From Pararhizobium qamdonense (GTDB taxonomy: Bacteria > Pseudomonadota > Alphaproteobacteria > Rhizobiales > Rhizobiaceae): 64,000 nt of DNA. This document shows, in pieces, positions 1 through 9,159 of the stretch (the first letter of the stretch is position 1; every line of letters starts with the position of its first letter). The notes beneath the pieces were generated by a model. That model was not told the origin of the DNA, ran no database searches, and saw nothing but the letters and a program-made list of their open reading frames with translations. The stretch covers positions 1,862,001 through 1,926,000 of the forward strand of contig NZ_CP119566.1 in NCBI RefSeq assembly GCF_029277445.1, read 5' to 3'. Both the position numbers and the translations under genes were made by a program.

Positions 1-840
<840 letters not shown>

Positions 841-847
841 TGCCGCT

Positions 848-1051
848 TGACCTCCCCCTTGAGGGGGGAGGTCGCAGCGAAGCTGCGGGTGGGGGTGATC
901 AATCGGCTCGCGCCGAACATTGCCCCCACGCATTATTTCTCCAAGGAAAGGAGATGGCTGCCGATGAAAGCGCCGCTCTGGATGACCGTATGCGCGGCCG
1001 GGTCACCCCACCCCGCCGCTTCGCGCCGACCCTCCCCCTCAAGGGGAGGGT
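848..1051. repeat. MITE-like intergenic element, copy 1 (long imperfect inverted repeat)
   Basis: A roughly 50-bp module at 848-897 is repeated in inverted orientation at 1002-1051. Each module contains a small CTCCCC...GGGGAG hairpin followed by a G-rich GGTGGGG tract. About 100 bp of unrelated sequence separates them. The same two modules, with a different core, recur at 29261-29400 and 63402-63541. The layout resembles the mosaic or MITE-like intergenic elements known from rhizobia. Short ORFs crossing it have no support. Confidence 0.85.
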
Positions 1052-1057
1052 AAGCGC

Positions 1058-1444
1058 ATGACCGACACGATCAACGGCGAACCGCGGGTGCTGGCCACCG
1101 ATGCAGCGCTCGCCTTCATCAAGGAAATCCAGCAGGATCATCCCGACGTGCTGTTTCATCAGTCCGGTGGCTGTTGCGACGGGTCGTCGCCGATGTGTTA
1201 TCCGGCCGATGATTACATCGTCGGCGATAACGACATCAAGCTGGGGGAGATTGGCGGCGTGCCCGTCTATATCAGCGCCAGCCAGTTCGAGGTCTGGAAA
1301 CATACCCAGCTGATCATCGACGTCGTGCCGGGAAGGGGCGGGATGTTCTCGCTCGATAATGGCCGCGAACGGCGGTTTCTCACCCGCTCAAAGCTGTTTG
1401 CCGGCGGTGAGGCCTGCGCCATTCCGATCGTCAAACGGGCATAG
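1058..1444 (+). CDS. DUF779 family protein
   Basis: This 128-residue protein has the family's CCDGSSPMC cysteine cluster near residues 45-53 and a late GGEACAI segment. DUF779 proteins are typically encoded next to aldehyde dehydrogenases of the preceding type, and a role as an accessory factor is inferred from that linkage. The start is ATG at 1058. The Shine-Dalgarno-like GGGGAGGG lies at 1043-1050 and is the outer end of the repeat element, so the repeat separates this gene from its partner and also supplies its ribosome binding site. No other function is visible. Confidence 0.88.
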   Translation: MTDTINGEPRVLATDAALAFIKEIQQDHPDVLFHQSGGCCDGSSPMCYPADDYIVGDNDIKLGEIGGVPVYISASQFEVWKHTQLIIDVVPGRGGMFSLDNGRERRFLTRSKLFAGGEACAIPIVKRA

Positions 1445-1477
1445 GGCGGTCCAAGCGTCTGGTCTGGCCGCCCATCA
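1445..1477. terminator. Hairpin between convergent DUF779 gene and prs
   Basis: GGGCGG near 1445-1450 can pair with CCGCCC near 1469-1474 in the short gap between two convergent genes. There is no strong U-tract, so this is a possible rather than proven terminator. Confidence 0.4.
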
Positions 1478-1491
1478 AGTTGATCAGCGGA

Positions 1492-2424
1492 TCAATCGAA
1501 CAGGCTGGAAACCGATTCTTCTTGGCTGGTGCGGTTGATCGCTTCGCCGATCAGGCTGGCGGTCGAGATGACGCGGATATTGTGGGCCGACTGAACCGCC
1601 GTGGTCGGCTGGATCGAGTCGGTGATCACCAGTTCCTTCAGCTTCGACGAGGTCACGCGGGCCACGGCACCGCCGGACAGGACGCCGTGGGTGATATAGG
1701 CCGTGACGCTGGTCGCGCCGTTCTTCAACAGGGCCTCGGCGGCATTGCAGAGCGTTCCGCCGGAATCGACGATATCGTCGATCAGCAGACAGTCCTTGCC
1801 GGTGACATCACCAATCACGTTCATGACTTCGGATTCACCGGCGCGCTCGCGGCGCTTGTCAACGATGGCGAGCTGGCAGTCGAGACGCTTGGCCAGCGCC
1901 CTTGCGCGGACCACGCCGCCGACGTCGGGCGAAACGACCATGACGTTTTCAAGATTGTAGTTTTCCTTGACGTCGCGCGACAGGATCGGCACGGCGTAGA
2001 GGTTGTCGGTCGGGATATCGAAGAAGCCCTGGATCTGACCGGCATGCAGGTCGAGCGTCAGGACGCGGTCGGCACCGGCCTCGGTGATCAGGTTGGCCAC
2101 CAGCTTGGCCGAGATCGGCGTGCGCGGACCGGGTTTGCGGTCCTGGCGGGCATAGCCGAAATAGGGAATGACGGCCGTGATGCGGCGGGCTGAGGACCGG
2201 CGCATGGCGTCGATCATGATCAGCAGTTCCATCAGGTGGTCATTGGTCGGAAACGAGGTCGACTGGACGAGGAAGACATCCTCGCCGCGCACGTTTTCCT
2301 GTATTTCCACGAAAATTTCCTGGTCGGCAAACCGTCTGACGGTTGCTTTGCCCAGGGGCAGGTTGAGATAATTGCAGATCGCTTCGGCCAGGAGCCGGTT
2401 CGAGTTGCCTGCGAAAACCTTCAT
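1492..2424 (-). CDS. prs: Ribose-phosphate pyrophosphokinase
   Basis: This enzyme makes PRPP from ribose 5-phosphate and ATP, feeding purine, pyrimidine, histidine, tryptophan and NAD synthesis in the cytosol. At 310 residues it has the normal family length. The PRPP-binding loop DDIVDSGGT is at residues 216-224, the LDLHAGQ segment with the metal-site His is near 127, and the N-terminal RFADQE motif is present. I chose ATG at 2424 (MKVFAGNSN) rather than the ORF extended upstream, because family members begin there. The gene is the last of a minus-strand series that starts at lgt. Confidence 0.97.
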   Translation of the reverse strand: MKVFAGNSNRLLAEAICNYLNLPLGKATVRRFADQEIFVEIQENVRGEDVFLVQSTSFPTNDHLMELLIMIDAMRRSSARRITAVIPYFGYARQDRKPGPRTPISAKLVANLITEAGADRVLTLDLHAGQIQGFFDIPTDNLYAVPILSRDVKENYNLENVMVVSPDVGGVVRARALAKRLDCQLAIVDKRRERAGESEVMNVIGDVTGKDCLLIDDIVDSGGTLCNAAEALLKNGATSVTAYITHGVLSGGAVARVTSSKLKELVITDSIQPTTAVQSAHNIRVISTASLIGEAINRTSQEESVSSLFD

Positions 2425-2734
2425 CGATGGTCCGCCTGTGCTGGCGCGGGTTTTTCGTCCGCGCAATTCCGTAAGCCAGCCGGGGTCTCGATCGTCCCAA
2501 GCTTATGCGCGCTTCATAACGTCCTTGACTTTGAATGCAAGAGCATTGCCGCGTTGCAGCGTAGTTTATCCTAAAAAGATTTGCCCAAACGTGTCGAACT
2601 GGGAACATTTCGCCTCGAAGCGCGGATTCTCCCACAGGCTGCAAGCCCAACCGGCGTCGCCAGCGCGCCGTTCCGGCGTCGCCAGCGCGCCGTTCCGGCG
2701 TCGCCAGCGCGCCGTTCCGGCGTCGCCAGCGCGC
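2425..2734. other. 310-bp gap upstream of prs
   Basis: This gap holds the prs promoter and leader (not pinned down) and, at its far end, the 22-bp tandem repeat described separately. No coding sequence is supported. Confidence 0.6.
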
Positions 2735-2740
2735 CTACCC
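2653..2740. repeat. Four tandem 22-bp repeats
   Basis: A 22-bp GC-rich unit beginning GGCGTCGCCAGC is repeated four times: 2653-2674, 2675-2696, 2697-2718 and 2719-2740. The first three are identical, while the fourth diverges in its last five bases. The fourth copy contains the TAG stop of the neighbouring minus-strand lipoprotein gene (CTA at 2735-2737 on the plus strand), so the array begins exactly at the end of that gene. Confidence 0.9.
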
Positions 2741-3613
2741 GGCGTTGGCGTCGCGCCAGCTCATATATTCGTTGATAGTCTTTGTGGCGATCGACTGCAT
2801 CGTCTGCGCTGGCACGACCGACCAGAGATTGGGGGCGGTCGCGTTCACCGTGTCCTGGCCCTGGATACGGTGCAGCCGGTTGCCGGAGCCGTCGAGCACA
2901 TCCCAGACATAGACGACTGTTGTCTTGCCGCCATCGTTCAGCGCAGAGAAGTAACCTTTCAGGATATGCTGGCTGCTGGTGTCGGATGCGGCCTTGATCG
3001 TCAGGCCGTGCGAGCGCGCCTCGGCGCCCAGCTGTTTGGAGAGCGGGGTCACGACCTCGACCGGAGCGCCGATGATCGGCAGGAAGCGGATGGTGCCGGC
3101 GGTTGCCGCAGGGGCGATGGCCGCAGACTTCTGCGGCGGCTGTTCCTGCGGTTCCTGCTCCGTCGCCTGCTGTTCGCTTGGCTGTTCGCGGACGGCGGTA
3201 TCCTGGTCATCGGTGTCTGCGGGCTCAATGGCCTGGCGGCGCGAGACCTGCCGTTCCTGGACCGGGATCTGGCCTTGCTGCAGGCGGTTGGCCTGCGCCT
3301 CCAGCGAACCCGCCGGGTCGGTATAATCGGTATCGCCCTGCGCCATCACCGTGCCGCTCGGGCCTTCCGAAAAGCTTTCCTGTTCAGGTGCACCGCGTTC
3401 TGGGGCTGCGAGCTGCGTGCTCTGGACGGGTGTCGAGGCCTGCGGCGCGACATCGACCGTCTGCATGGAATCGAGATCGGCCTGGTTGACCGGCGGCGAT
3501 GTGAACGTGCCGGCGCCGACATCGACCTGCGGGGTCAGGTCATCCATGCTGTTGCAGCCCGTCAGGGCTGCAATCATTCCAAGGCTCGCAAAAAGCATGA
3601 TCAGCTTGTGCAT
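2735..3613 (-). CDS. Predicted lipoprotein, conserved hypothetical
   Basis: This 292-residue protein starts MHKLIMLFASLG and has a lipobox ending in LTGC near residue 20, so it should be lipidated and anchored in a membrane. A low-complexity region rich in Gln, Glu and Pro (about residues 40-165) is followed by a folded C-terminal domain of about 125 residues. That domain contains IGAPVEVVTPLSKQL and ILKGYFSAL. ATG at 3613 was chosen because the lipoprotein signal begins there. I do not recognise a biochemical function. It sits between the M24-fold gene and prs on the same strand. Confidence 0.82.
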   Translation of the reverse strand: MHKLIMLFASLGMIAALTGCNSMDDLTPQVDVGAGTFTSPPVNQADLDSMQTVDVAPQASTPVQSTQLAAPERGAPEQESFSEGPSGTVMAQGDTDYTDPAGSLEAQANRLQQGQIPVQERQVSRRQAIEPADTDDQDTAVREQPSEQQATEQEPQEQPPQKSAAIAPAATAGTIRFLPIIGAPVEVVTPLSKQLGAEARSHGLTIKAASDTSSQHILKGYFSALNDGGKTTVVYVWDVLDGSGNRLHRIQGQDTVNATAPNLWSVVPAQTMQSIATKTINEYMSWRDANAG

Positions 3614-3700
3614 CGTCCTACCGTCCGGTTCTTCGATGACGGAATGCCTGAAGGCCCCCACCTCCTTTCCGCCGTTCACAAGGACGATAGATCAATTTTC

Positions 3701-4852
3701 CTAAGCAGAGATGAAGTCCAGCCCATAGCGCGACAACGCCTTTGGCGCGCCGTCCGTCGTCAGGTAGGTCTGGCCGAGCGTCATCGCCGTGCCGCTGTCA
3801 GAATCCATGATGATCATGTGGACGAACAGCGACATGTCAGGCGCGATCTCCTGGGGATTGCCCATGTGGAACATCTGGTGCTCCATCCAGGACGGCGAGA
3901 AGCGGGCGCCGAGCGAATAGCCGCAGGCGTTCAGCCGGTGCCGGGTCAGGCCGCGCTCGTCCATGATCTTGGAATGCACGTCGAACACGGTACCGAACGT
4001 ATTGCCGGGGCGAAGGACCATTTCGATGGCCTGGATGGTGTCGCGGCAGGCGCTGTAGAGTTCGCGGTGGCGGTTGGTCGGCTCGCCGATCACGACCGTG
4101 CGCATCATCGCGGCATGATAGTGTGCGCTGACACCCGCCCATTCCAGCGTCAGCTGGTCCTGCGGGTCCAAAGTACGGCGGCCCGCCTTGTAGCGGCAGA
4201 GCAGCGCGTCGGCGCCGGAGCCGATGATGAATTCATTGGCCGGATAATCGCCGCCGCCGGCAAAAACCGCCCCTTGCATTGCGGCCAGAATGGCGGCTTC
4301 GCTGCCGCCGGCATGGATCAGCGGAATAGCCGCATCCAGCGCGTCGTCGGCTAGGCTTGCGGCCTGTTCGACATAGACGATCTCGGCGGCGCTCTTGACC
4401 AGGCGCAGGCGGCTGACGAGCAGCGAGGCGTCGACCAGTTCGCCGAAGCTCGTCAGCTGCTGGTCCAGCAACCGGGCAATGCGGCCGGTCATGCCATGGG
4501 TGTCATATTCGATGCCGATGCGCGCACCCAGCAGGTCGAGATCGCTGAGCAGGTTCTTCAGGTCCATCGTCGGATCGGCATTGACCCGGTCGACCCAGAC
4601 CTCGACGCGCTCGATATTGGATGTATGCTTGGCCTGGCGCAGATCGGCCGAACGGGTAAGCAGGACCATCGAGCCGTCGGCCTTGACCACCAGCGTCTGG
4701 AAGAAGCAGTAGCCGAACGTGTCGTAGCCCGTCAGCCAGTACATGCTTTCCTGCGCAAACAGCAGCATGGCCGCAAGCTTCTCTTCCTTCATCTTGGCCG
4801 TCAGCCGTTCCAGCCGCGCCGAAAATTCGTCCTGCGTAAAATGCAGTGCCAT
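3701..4852 (-). CDS. M24/creatinase-fold protein, ectoine-hydrolase-like, metal ligands absent
   Basis: The 383 residues comprise an N-terminal creatinase-type domain (about 1-150) and a C-terminal pita-bread domain. In metallo-M24 peptidases two Asp, one His and two Glu bind metal. Here the first Asp position reads E237 (LEWAG), the second reads A248 (AAMMRT), the GHxxG His is Y312 (GYSLG), and no EPG Glu follows. The segment GARFSPSWMEHQMFHMGNP and the HYHAAMMRT motif match the non-metal creatinase/DoeA (ectoine hydrolase) branch. An amidohydrolase role is therefore more likely than Xaa-Pro peptidase. ATG 4852 lies two bases beyond the pgeF stop, so the genes are tightly linked. Confidence 0.85.
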   Translation of the reverse strand: MALHFTQDEFSARLERLTAKMKEEKLAAMLLFAQESMYWLTGYDTFGYCFFQTLVVKADGSMVLLTRSADLRQAKHTSNIERVEVWVDRVNADPTMDLKNLLSDLDLLGARIGIEYDTHGMTGRIARLLDQQLTSFGELVDASLLVSRLRLVKSAAEIVYVEQAASLADDALDAAIPLIHAGGSEAAILAAMQGAVFAGGGDYPANEFIIGSGADALLCRYKAGRRTLDPQDQLTLEWAGVSAHYHAAMMRTVVIGEPTNRHRELYSACRDTIQAIEMVLRPGNTFGTVFDVHSKIMDERGLTRHRLNACGYSLGARFSPSWMEHQMFHMGNPQEIAPDMSLFVHMIIMDSDSGTAMTLGQTYLTTDGAPKALSRYGLDFISA

Positions 4853-4853
4853 G

Positions 4854-5648
4854 TCATGCCTCCCGTAAGGATATTGCAGAAATCTGCCGGCCATAATCCG
4901 GCTCGCTGCGATGGGTTGTCCGGCGGTAGGAGAAAAAGCGCTCCTCGTCCGCATAGGTGCAAAGGTCGAGATTTTCCGCCGTCACGCCCGCCTCCGTCAG
5001 CCGCCTGGTCGTCAGTCCCGGCAGGTCGAACATGGCGTGACCCGCGCGTGCAGACGGCGTGAAGAAGGCCGCGTAGCGTGCGTCTTTCTCGATAAACCGC
5101 TCGACGAATTCGGTGCCGACCTCGTAGTTGCGGCGGCTGATCGAGGGGCCGAGACTGGCCGTGATATGGTCGCGCCGCGCGCCAAGCGAGATCATCGCGT
5201 CAATCGTGCTTTCCAGCACGCCGGTCAGCGCGCCTTTCCAGCCGGCATGTGCCGCGCCGATCACGCCCGCTTGCGCATCGGCAAACAGGACGGGGCCGCA
5301 ATCGGCCGACAGCACGCCGATGACGAGGCCGGGCGTGGCCGTCACCAGCGCGTCGGCCTCAGCGCGCGTGCCGTCATAGCCGGCATCGACGATGATGGCG
5401 TCGGGCGAATGGACCTGGTTGACGGTCGCCAGTTTTTGCGGCGCGGCACCGAACCAGGCGCTGACGCGGGCACGGTTCTCCTCGACGCGGGCACGGTCAT
5501 CGCGTGATCCGAGCCCGACATTGAGGCCGCGATAGATGCCGTCCGAGACGCCGCCTTCACGGGTGAAATAACCGTGTTGGACGGCGTTTCCCGCGCGAGC
5601 GTTGAGAAGAGGGCTTTGCACAGGGGAGAGCAAGGCATCATCCTTCAT
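4854..5648 (-). CDS. pgeF: Laccase-domain protein PgeF (YfiH family)
   Basis: This 264-residue protein of the YfiH/multicopper-oxidoreductase-like family has the three zinc-site motifs VNQVHS, SADCGPV and AAHAGWKG. Members act as purine nucleoside phosphorylases or deaminases, or as peptidoglycan-editing factors (PgeF in E. coli). They are not true laccases. I use the ATG giving MKDDALL; an upstream in-frame start at 5678 would add ten residues. It is followed directly by the creatinase-fold gene and preceded, after about 170 bp, by the MidA-type methyltransferase gene. Confidence 0.93.
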   Translation of the reverse strand: MKDDALLSPVQSPLLNARAGNAVQHGYFTREGGVSDGIYRGLNVGLGSRDDRARVEENRARVSAWFGAAPQKLATVNQVHSPDAIIVDAGYDGTRAEADALVTATPGLVIGVLSADCGPVLFADAQAGVIGAAHAGWKGALTGVLESTIDAMISLGARRDHITASLGPSISRRNYEVGTEFVERFIEKDARYAAFFTPSARAGHAMFDLPGLTTRRLTEAGVTAENLDLCTYADEERFFSYRRTTHRSEPDYGRQISAISLREA

Positions 5649-5817
5649 CGGTTGTTTTGCCTTTTCGATATGCTGCAATGCGAGGGTTTTCCGGGCGGGC
5701 GGCTGTGGCAGCCCAGTGGCAGCTTATGAGTGATTTGGCCGGATGTTGGCCTTAAGGGCGGGTCCGTGTCAATCCACCGAAACGACAGGTGGCGTCGCCG
5801 CTGTCTCTCGGGAGACG

Positions 5818-6912
5818 CTATTTCTGGAACGGCACCAGCGCCACATTCGGGCTGCTGACAACCAGAACCTTGAACAGTTCGCCCATTTTTCCCTCGCCCG
5901 CACCGGCCAGCCGTTCGGCGTCCGCACGGATGTTTTCTTGCGTTTCGCGGCTCTTGTCGCGGCCAAGGGCTGCGGCGCGTTCGGCAAGGCCAAGCGCGAT
6001 CAGAAAATCGCCCTGATAGGTCAGCCCGTTGATCTGCAGCCGTTCCGCCACCGCACGCCGGGCCAGCTGCTCGAAATCCACATGGCTGGTGATATCGGCA
6101 AAGCCGGGATGGGCCAGCGGCGGATCGAACTGGTGATCGCGCACCGCCTGCAGCGTGTCGCCAAGACCCGTTGCCATATGGCCGTAGTCGATGATGACGG
6201 CGGTTCCGCCATGGGTGCGGATCCGTTCGCTGAGTGCGGCCATCACCGCATCGCGGGCGGGGGCAAGTTCGAACACCGTTCCCAGCGGTGCCGCCGGGGC
6301 GGATGCCGGAAGCAGGTCCGGATCGATGCCCGCGACACCGGCTGCGAAGGAGAGCGCTCCGGCCGCATCGAGCCCGACCAGCCGCTCTCTGAAGCCCTGC
6401 GCCGTCTTGACGAACTGGCGGATGGGGATGGCGTCGAACAGTTCGTTGGCTGCCAGCAGCAGAAAGCCGTCCGGCAGGCTTTCGAAGCTGTCGTGCCAGG
6501 TGATCTTGAACTTGTGGGCAATCAGCGTTTGCTGCTGCACTTTCTGCAGACGCTCGCTGGTCTCGACCAGATGCACGCTTGCGGCTTCATAGAGGGCCGG
6601 TGACAGCTTGGCGATGACGCGCAGGATATCGGCCATCATCGTGCCACGGCCGGGGCCGATTTCGGCGATATGGACCGGGCTTGGCTCGCCATGCCGCTGC
6701 CAGGCCTGGACGAGGAAGATGCCGAGCATCTCGCCGAACAGCTGGCTGATCTCCGGTGCGGTGATGAAGTCGCCGGATTGGCCGAAGGGCTCGCGGGTCT
6801 TGTAATATCCATGTTCCGGATCGGCCAGGCACAGGGAAAAATAGTCGGTCACGCTGATCGGGCCGTTGGCGAGAATGATGGCCTTGATCTTGTCGGCAAG
6901 CGGGGTGCTCAT
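5818..6912 (-). CDS. MidA/NDUFAF7-type SAM-dependent methyltransferase
   Basis: The 364 residues match the MidA family: an N-terminal ISVTDYFSLCLADPEHGYY segment, GDFITAPEISQLFGE, and the SAM-binding IAEIGPGRGTMMADIL near residues 80-95. The acidic LLAANELFDAIPIRQF motif follows. The mitochondrial homologue NDUFAF7 methylates an arginine of complex I subunit NDUFS2. In bacteria a similar role toward NADH dehydrogenase is inferred. The start codon lies 12 bp after the lgt stop, so it is almost certainly cotranscribed with lgt. Confidence 0.93.
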   Translation of the reverse strand: MSTPLADKIKAIILANGPISVTDYFSLCLADPEHGYYKTREPFGQSGDFITAPEISQLFGEMLGIFLVQAWQRHGEPSPVHIAEIGPGRGTMMADILRVIAKLSPALYEAASVHLVETSERLQKVQQQTLIAHKFKITWHDSFESLPDGFLLLAANELFDAIPIRQFVKTAQGFRERLVGLDAAGALSFAAGVAGIDPDLLPASAPAAPLGTVFELAPARDAVMAALSERIRTHGGTAVIIDYGHMATGLGDTLQAVRDHQFDPPLAHPGFADITSHVDFEQLARRAVAERLQINGLTYQGDFLIALGLAERAAALGRDKSRETQENIRADAERLAGAGEGKMGELFKVLVVSSPNVALVPFQK

Positions 6913-6924
6913 CTTAGAGCCTCA

Positions 6925-7770
6925 TCACGCGGCTGCAGGCGCTGCGCGGCGGGCGCGCTGGATAGCCCAGAGGCCGATCAGCACCATGGGCACCGACAGG
7001 AGCATGCCCATGGTCAGCCAGCCGCCGAGCAAGTAGCCGAGCTGCGCATCCGGTTCGCGGAAGAATTCTACGAAAATGCGCGCCAGGCCGTAGCCGGTGA
7101 CGAAGACGCCGCAGACCAGGCCCGGGGTTTTCAGCGCATGGCGGTAATAGATCAGAACGGCCAGCACCGTCAGCAGCACGAGACCTTCGAGCGCTGCCTC
7201 ATACAGTTGGCTCGGGTGGCGGGCAAAAGGGCCGCCGGTCGGAAAGATCACCGCCCAGGGCATGGACGACAGGCGGCCCCAGAGTTCGGCATTGATGAAA
7301 TTGGCGACACGGCCGAAGAACAGGCCGATGGGCACGACGGCGGCGACGATGTCGAACAGGCTCCAGATTGCGATCCGGTTGCGCTTCGCAAAGATCAGCA
7401 TGGCGATCATCGTGCCGATCAGGCCGCCATGGAAGGACATGCCGCCGTTCCAGATTTCCAGCGCGCGCAGCGGGTTGGCGATCACGCTTTGCAGGTCGTA
7501 GAACAGGATATAGCCGATGCGTCCGCCGCCGACGATGCCGGCTGCCACCCAGAGCAGGAAGTCATCGAGCTGCGCTTCTGTGACGGCAGGCGATCCGTTG
7601 CGCCACAGCGCCGTGTTGCGCGCAATCCTGCGGGCATATTGCCAGCCGATCAGGATGCCCGCCACATAGGCCAGGCCATACCAATGGATCTGCAGGGGTC
7701 CAATGGAAAGGAGCACCGGATCGATTTCCGGAAAAGGCATGATCGAAAAGAGGGTCGCTATTGTTTCCAA
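6925..7770 (-). CDS. lgt: Prolipoprotein diacylglyceryl transferase
   Basis: Lgt transfers diacylglycerol from phosphatidylglycerol to the lipobox Cys of prelipoproteins at the inner membrane. The 281-residue sequence has about seven hydrophobic segments. It also has the family motifs [10 protein letters not shown], the signature [18 protein letters not shown], and RHPSQLYEA. It opens the minus-strand series that includes a predicted lipoprotein, which would be one of its substrates. It is divergent from ubiK. Confidence 0.97.
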   Translation of the reverse strand: METIATLFSIMPFPEIDPVLLSIGPLQIHWYGLAYVAGILIGWQYARRIARNTALWRNGSPAVTEAQLDDFLLWVAAGIVGGGRIGYILFYDLQSVIANPLRALEIWNGGMSFHGGLIGTMIAMLIFAKRNRIAIWSLFDIVAAVVPIGLFFGRVANFINAELWGRLSSMPWAVIFPTGGPFARHPSQLYEAALEGLVLLTVLAVLIYYRHALKTPGLVCGVFVTGYGLARIFVEFFREPDAQLGYLLGGWLTMGMLLSVPMVLIGLWAIQRARRAAPAAA

Positions 7771-7960
7771 GGTCTTGCTTCATTTCCGCCGGTTGTTTGC
7801 CGGAACATGACGCTGCGGCAAGGCAGGGTCAAGGCAAGCGGCGGTCACGAAAGGCTGACATCACCGGTATTTTTCCTTGCATCGGCCCGCCTGTGCTCCT
7901 ACCTCCTCTGTCAAGCCCGTGATGACGGGCATTGGACGCTTGAGACCGGAGACCGAAACG

Positions 7961-8221
7961 ATGAGCACAGGTGCAAACCGCATTCTGGATGATTTTGCCA
8001 AGTTGATGACGGACGCGGCGGGTGCAGCCCAGGGCGTGCGCAAGGAAATGGAAACGGTATTTCGCGCCCAGGGCGAACGCCTGTTGAATTCCATGGACAT
8101 CGTCAAGCGCGAGGAATTCGAAGCCGTGCGTGAAATGGCGCTGAAGGCGCGCGACGAAAACGACGCGCTTCTGGCCCGGATTGCAGCGCTTGAGGCGCGG
8201 CTCGCCGAAACCGGCAAGTAA
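7961..8221 (+). CDS. ubiK: UbiK/BMFP-domain ubiquinone biosynthesis accessory factor
   Basis: This 86-residue protein has the short helical N-terminus MSTGANRILDDFAKLMTDAA. A C-terminal coiled coil contains MDIVKREEFEAVREMALKARDENDALLARIAALEARL, given here only as the span of residues 46-82. UbiK helps assemble the late ubiquinone biosynthesis complex and binds lipids. ATG 7961 is chosen because homologues start here; the longer upstream ORF has no family match. It is divergent from lgt. Confidence 0.85.
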   Translation: MSTGANRILDDFAKLMTDAAGAAQGVRKEMETVFRAQGERLLNSMDIVKREEFEAVREMALKARDENDALLARIAALEARLAETGK

Positions 8222-8656
8222 AGAGAATCAACGCGGTGGCGCATGCCGCGCCGCCGTGTTTGACCGGGTTTTGGGGCAGGTGTCCCGGGACGGTACAGGA
8301 GCGCTGAATTTCAGGCGCTCAAGGACGGCAGTTTTCATAAATCTTTCACCCTGTGGACACTGGCGAAAAACGCTTATGGCAGAGTCGTTTAAGAACGGGT
8401 GCTGAATCAATTTGAGAGAGCCTATCCACAACCACCGGCGCTATTTTTCACGCAGGGGGCTTTCATGCGGACTCGGGCATTATACACTGATTTTAAATGA
8501 TGATTCGAAACGGATCACGCAAGCTCCAGGCAGGGTATGTCAGCCAGGATGGTCGTGTTTCCGGTAATCATAAGTGTTTGTTTCTGGTGTTTGAGTTTGC
8601 AGCCTTGTGTGTGAACACGATGTCGCATGTCTGCGCCAGGACTTTTGGGGTGATGC
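8222..8656. other. 435-bp intergenic region
   Basis: Just after ubiK a GC-rich hairpin (GGTGGCGC near 8233 with GCGCCGCC near 8247) could end transcription. The rest presumably carries the promoter of the YbjN gene. TTATAC near 8480 looks like a -10 box but has no convincing -35. No gene is supported. Confidence 0.5.
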
Positions 8657-9157
8657 ATGAGCCTGATGGAACTGGAACTTGAGCGCCAATCGAACCCGGT
8701 CGATATGATCGAGTTCGTCGCTGCCAACAATGATTGGTCCTTCGAGCGCTCTGGCGAGGATGAAATCGCCATGACGGTGGAAGGGAAGTGGACCGATTAC
8801 CACGTCTCCTTCTCCTGGATGGAGGAGTTCGAAGCGCTGCATCTGGCCTGCGCCTTCGACATCAAGGTTCCCGAAAGCCGCGTCAACGAAGTGATCCGGC
8901 TGCTCTCGCATATCAACGGCCAGGTGCTGATGGGCCATTTCGATCTCTGGCGCCAGGAAGACGTTGTGATCTTCCGCCAGTCGCTGCTCTTGGCCGGTGG
9001 CGCCGAGCCGACCAACCAGCAGGTCGAAGTGCTTCTGTCCAGCGCGCTTGAAGCATGCGAATCCTATTTCCAGGCTTTCCAGTTCGTTGTCTGGTCCGGT
9101 GTCGACGCGCAGAGCGCGGTCGAAGCCGTGATGTTTGAAACCGTCGGAGAGGCGTGA
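8657..9157 (+). CDS. YbjN domain-containing protein
   Basis: The 166-residue protein matches the YbjN/type III secretion chaperone-like fold. It has IEFVAANNDWSFERSGEDEIAM near the start, the ALHLACAFDIKVPESR segment, and the terminal SALEACESYFQAFQFVVW helix. In rhizobia the gene regularly precedes proC. E. coli YbjN affects motility and stress traits, but the biochemical role is unknown. The stop overlaps a possible GTG start of proC, so the two genes are translationally close. Confidence 0.85.
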   Translation: MSLMELELERQSNPVDMIEFVAANNDWSFERSGEDEIAMTVEGKWTDYHVSFSWMEEFEALHLACAFDIKVPESRVNEVIRLLSHINGQVLMGHFDLWRQEDVVIFRQSLLLAGGAEPTNQQVEVLLSSALEACESYFQAFQFVVWSGVDAQSAVEAVMFETVGEA

Positions 9158-9159
9158 CG

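Noticed and set aside
841..1053. ORFs and possible terminator within the repeat after the aldehyde dehydrogenase
   Set aside because: The translation is of the repeat itself, which recurs at two other loci; treated as a repeat.
2653..2740. CRISPR-like reading of the tandem 22-bp repeats
   Set aside because: Units are directly adjacent without spacers.
2372..4354. 660-codon plus-strand ORF over prs end, lipoprotein and M24-fold gene
   Set aside because: Antisense artefact across three minus-strand genes and a tandem repeat; low-complexity translation with no motif.
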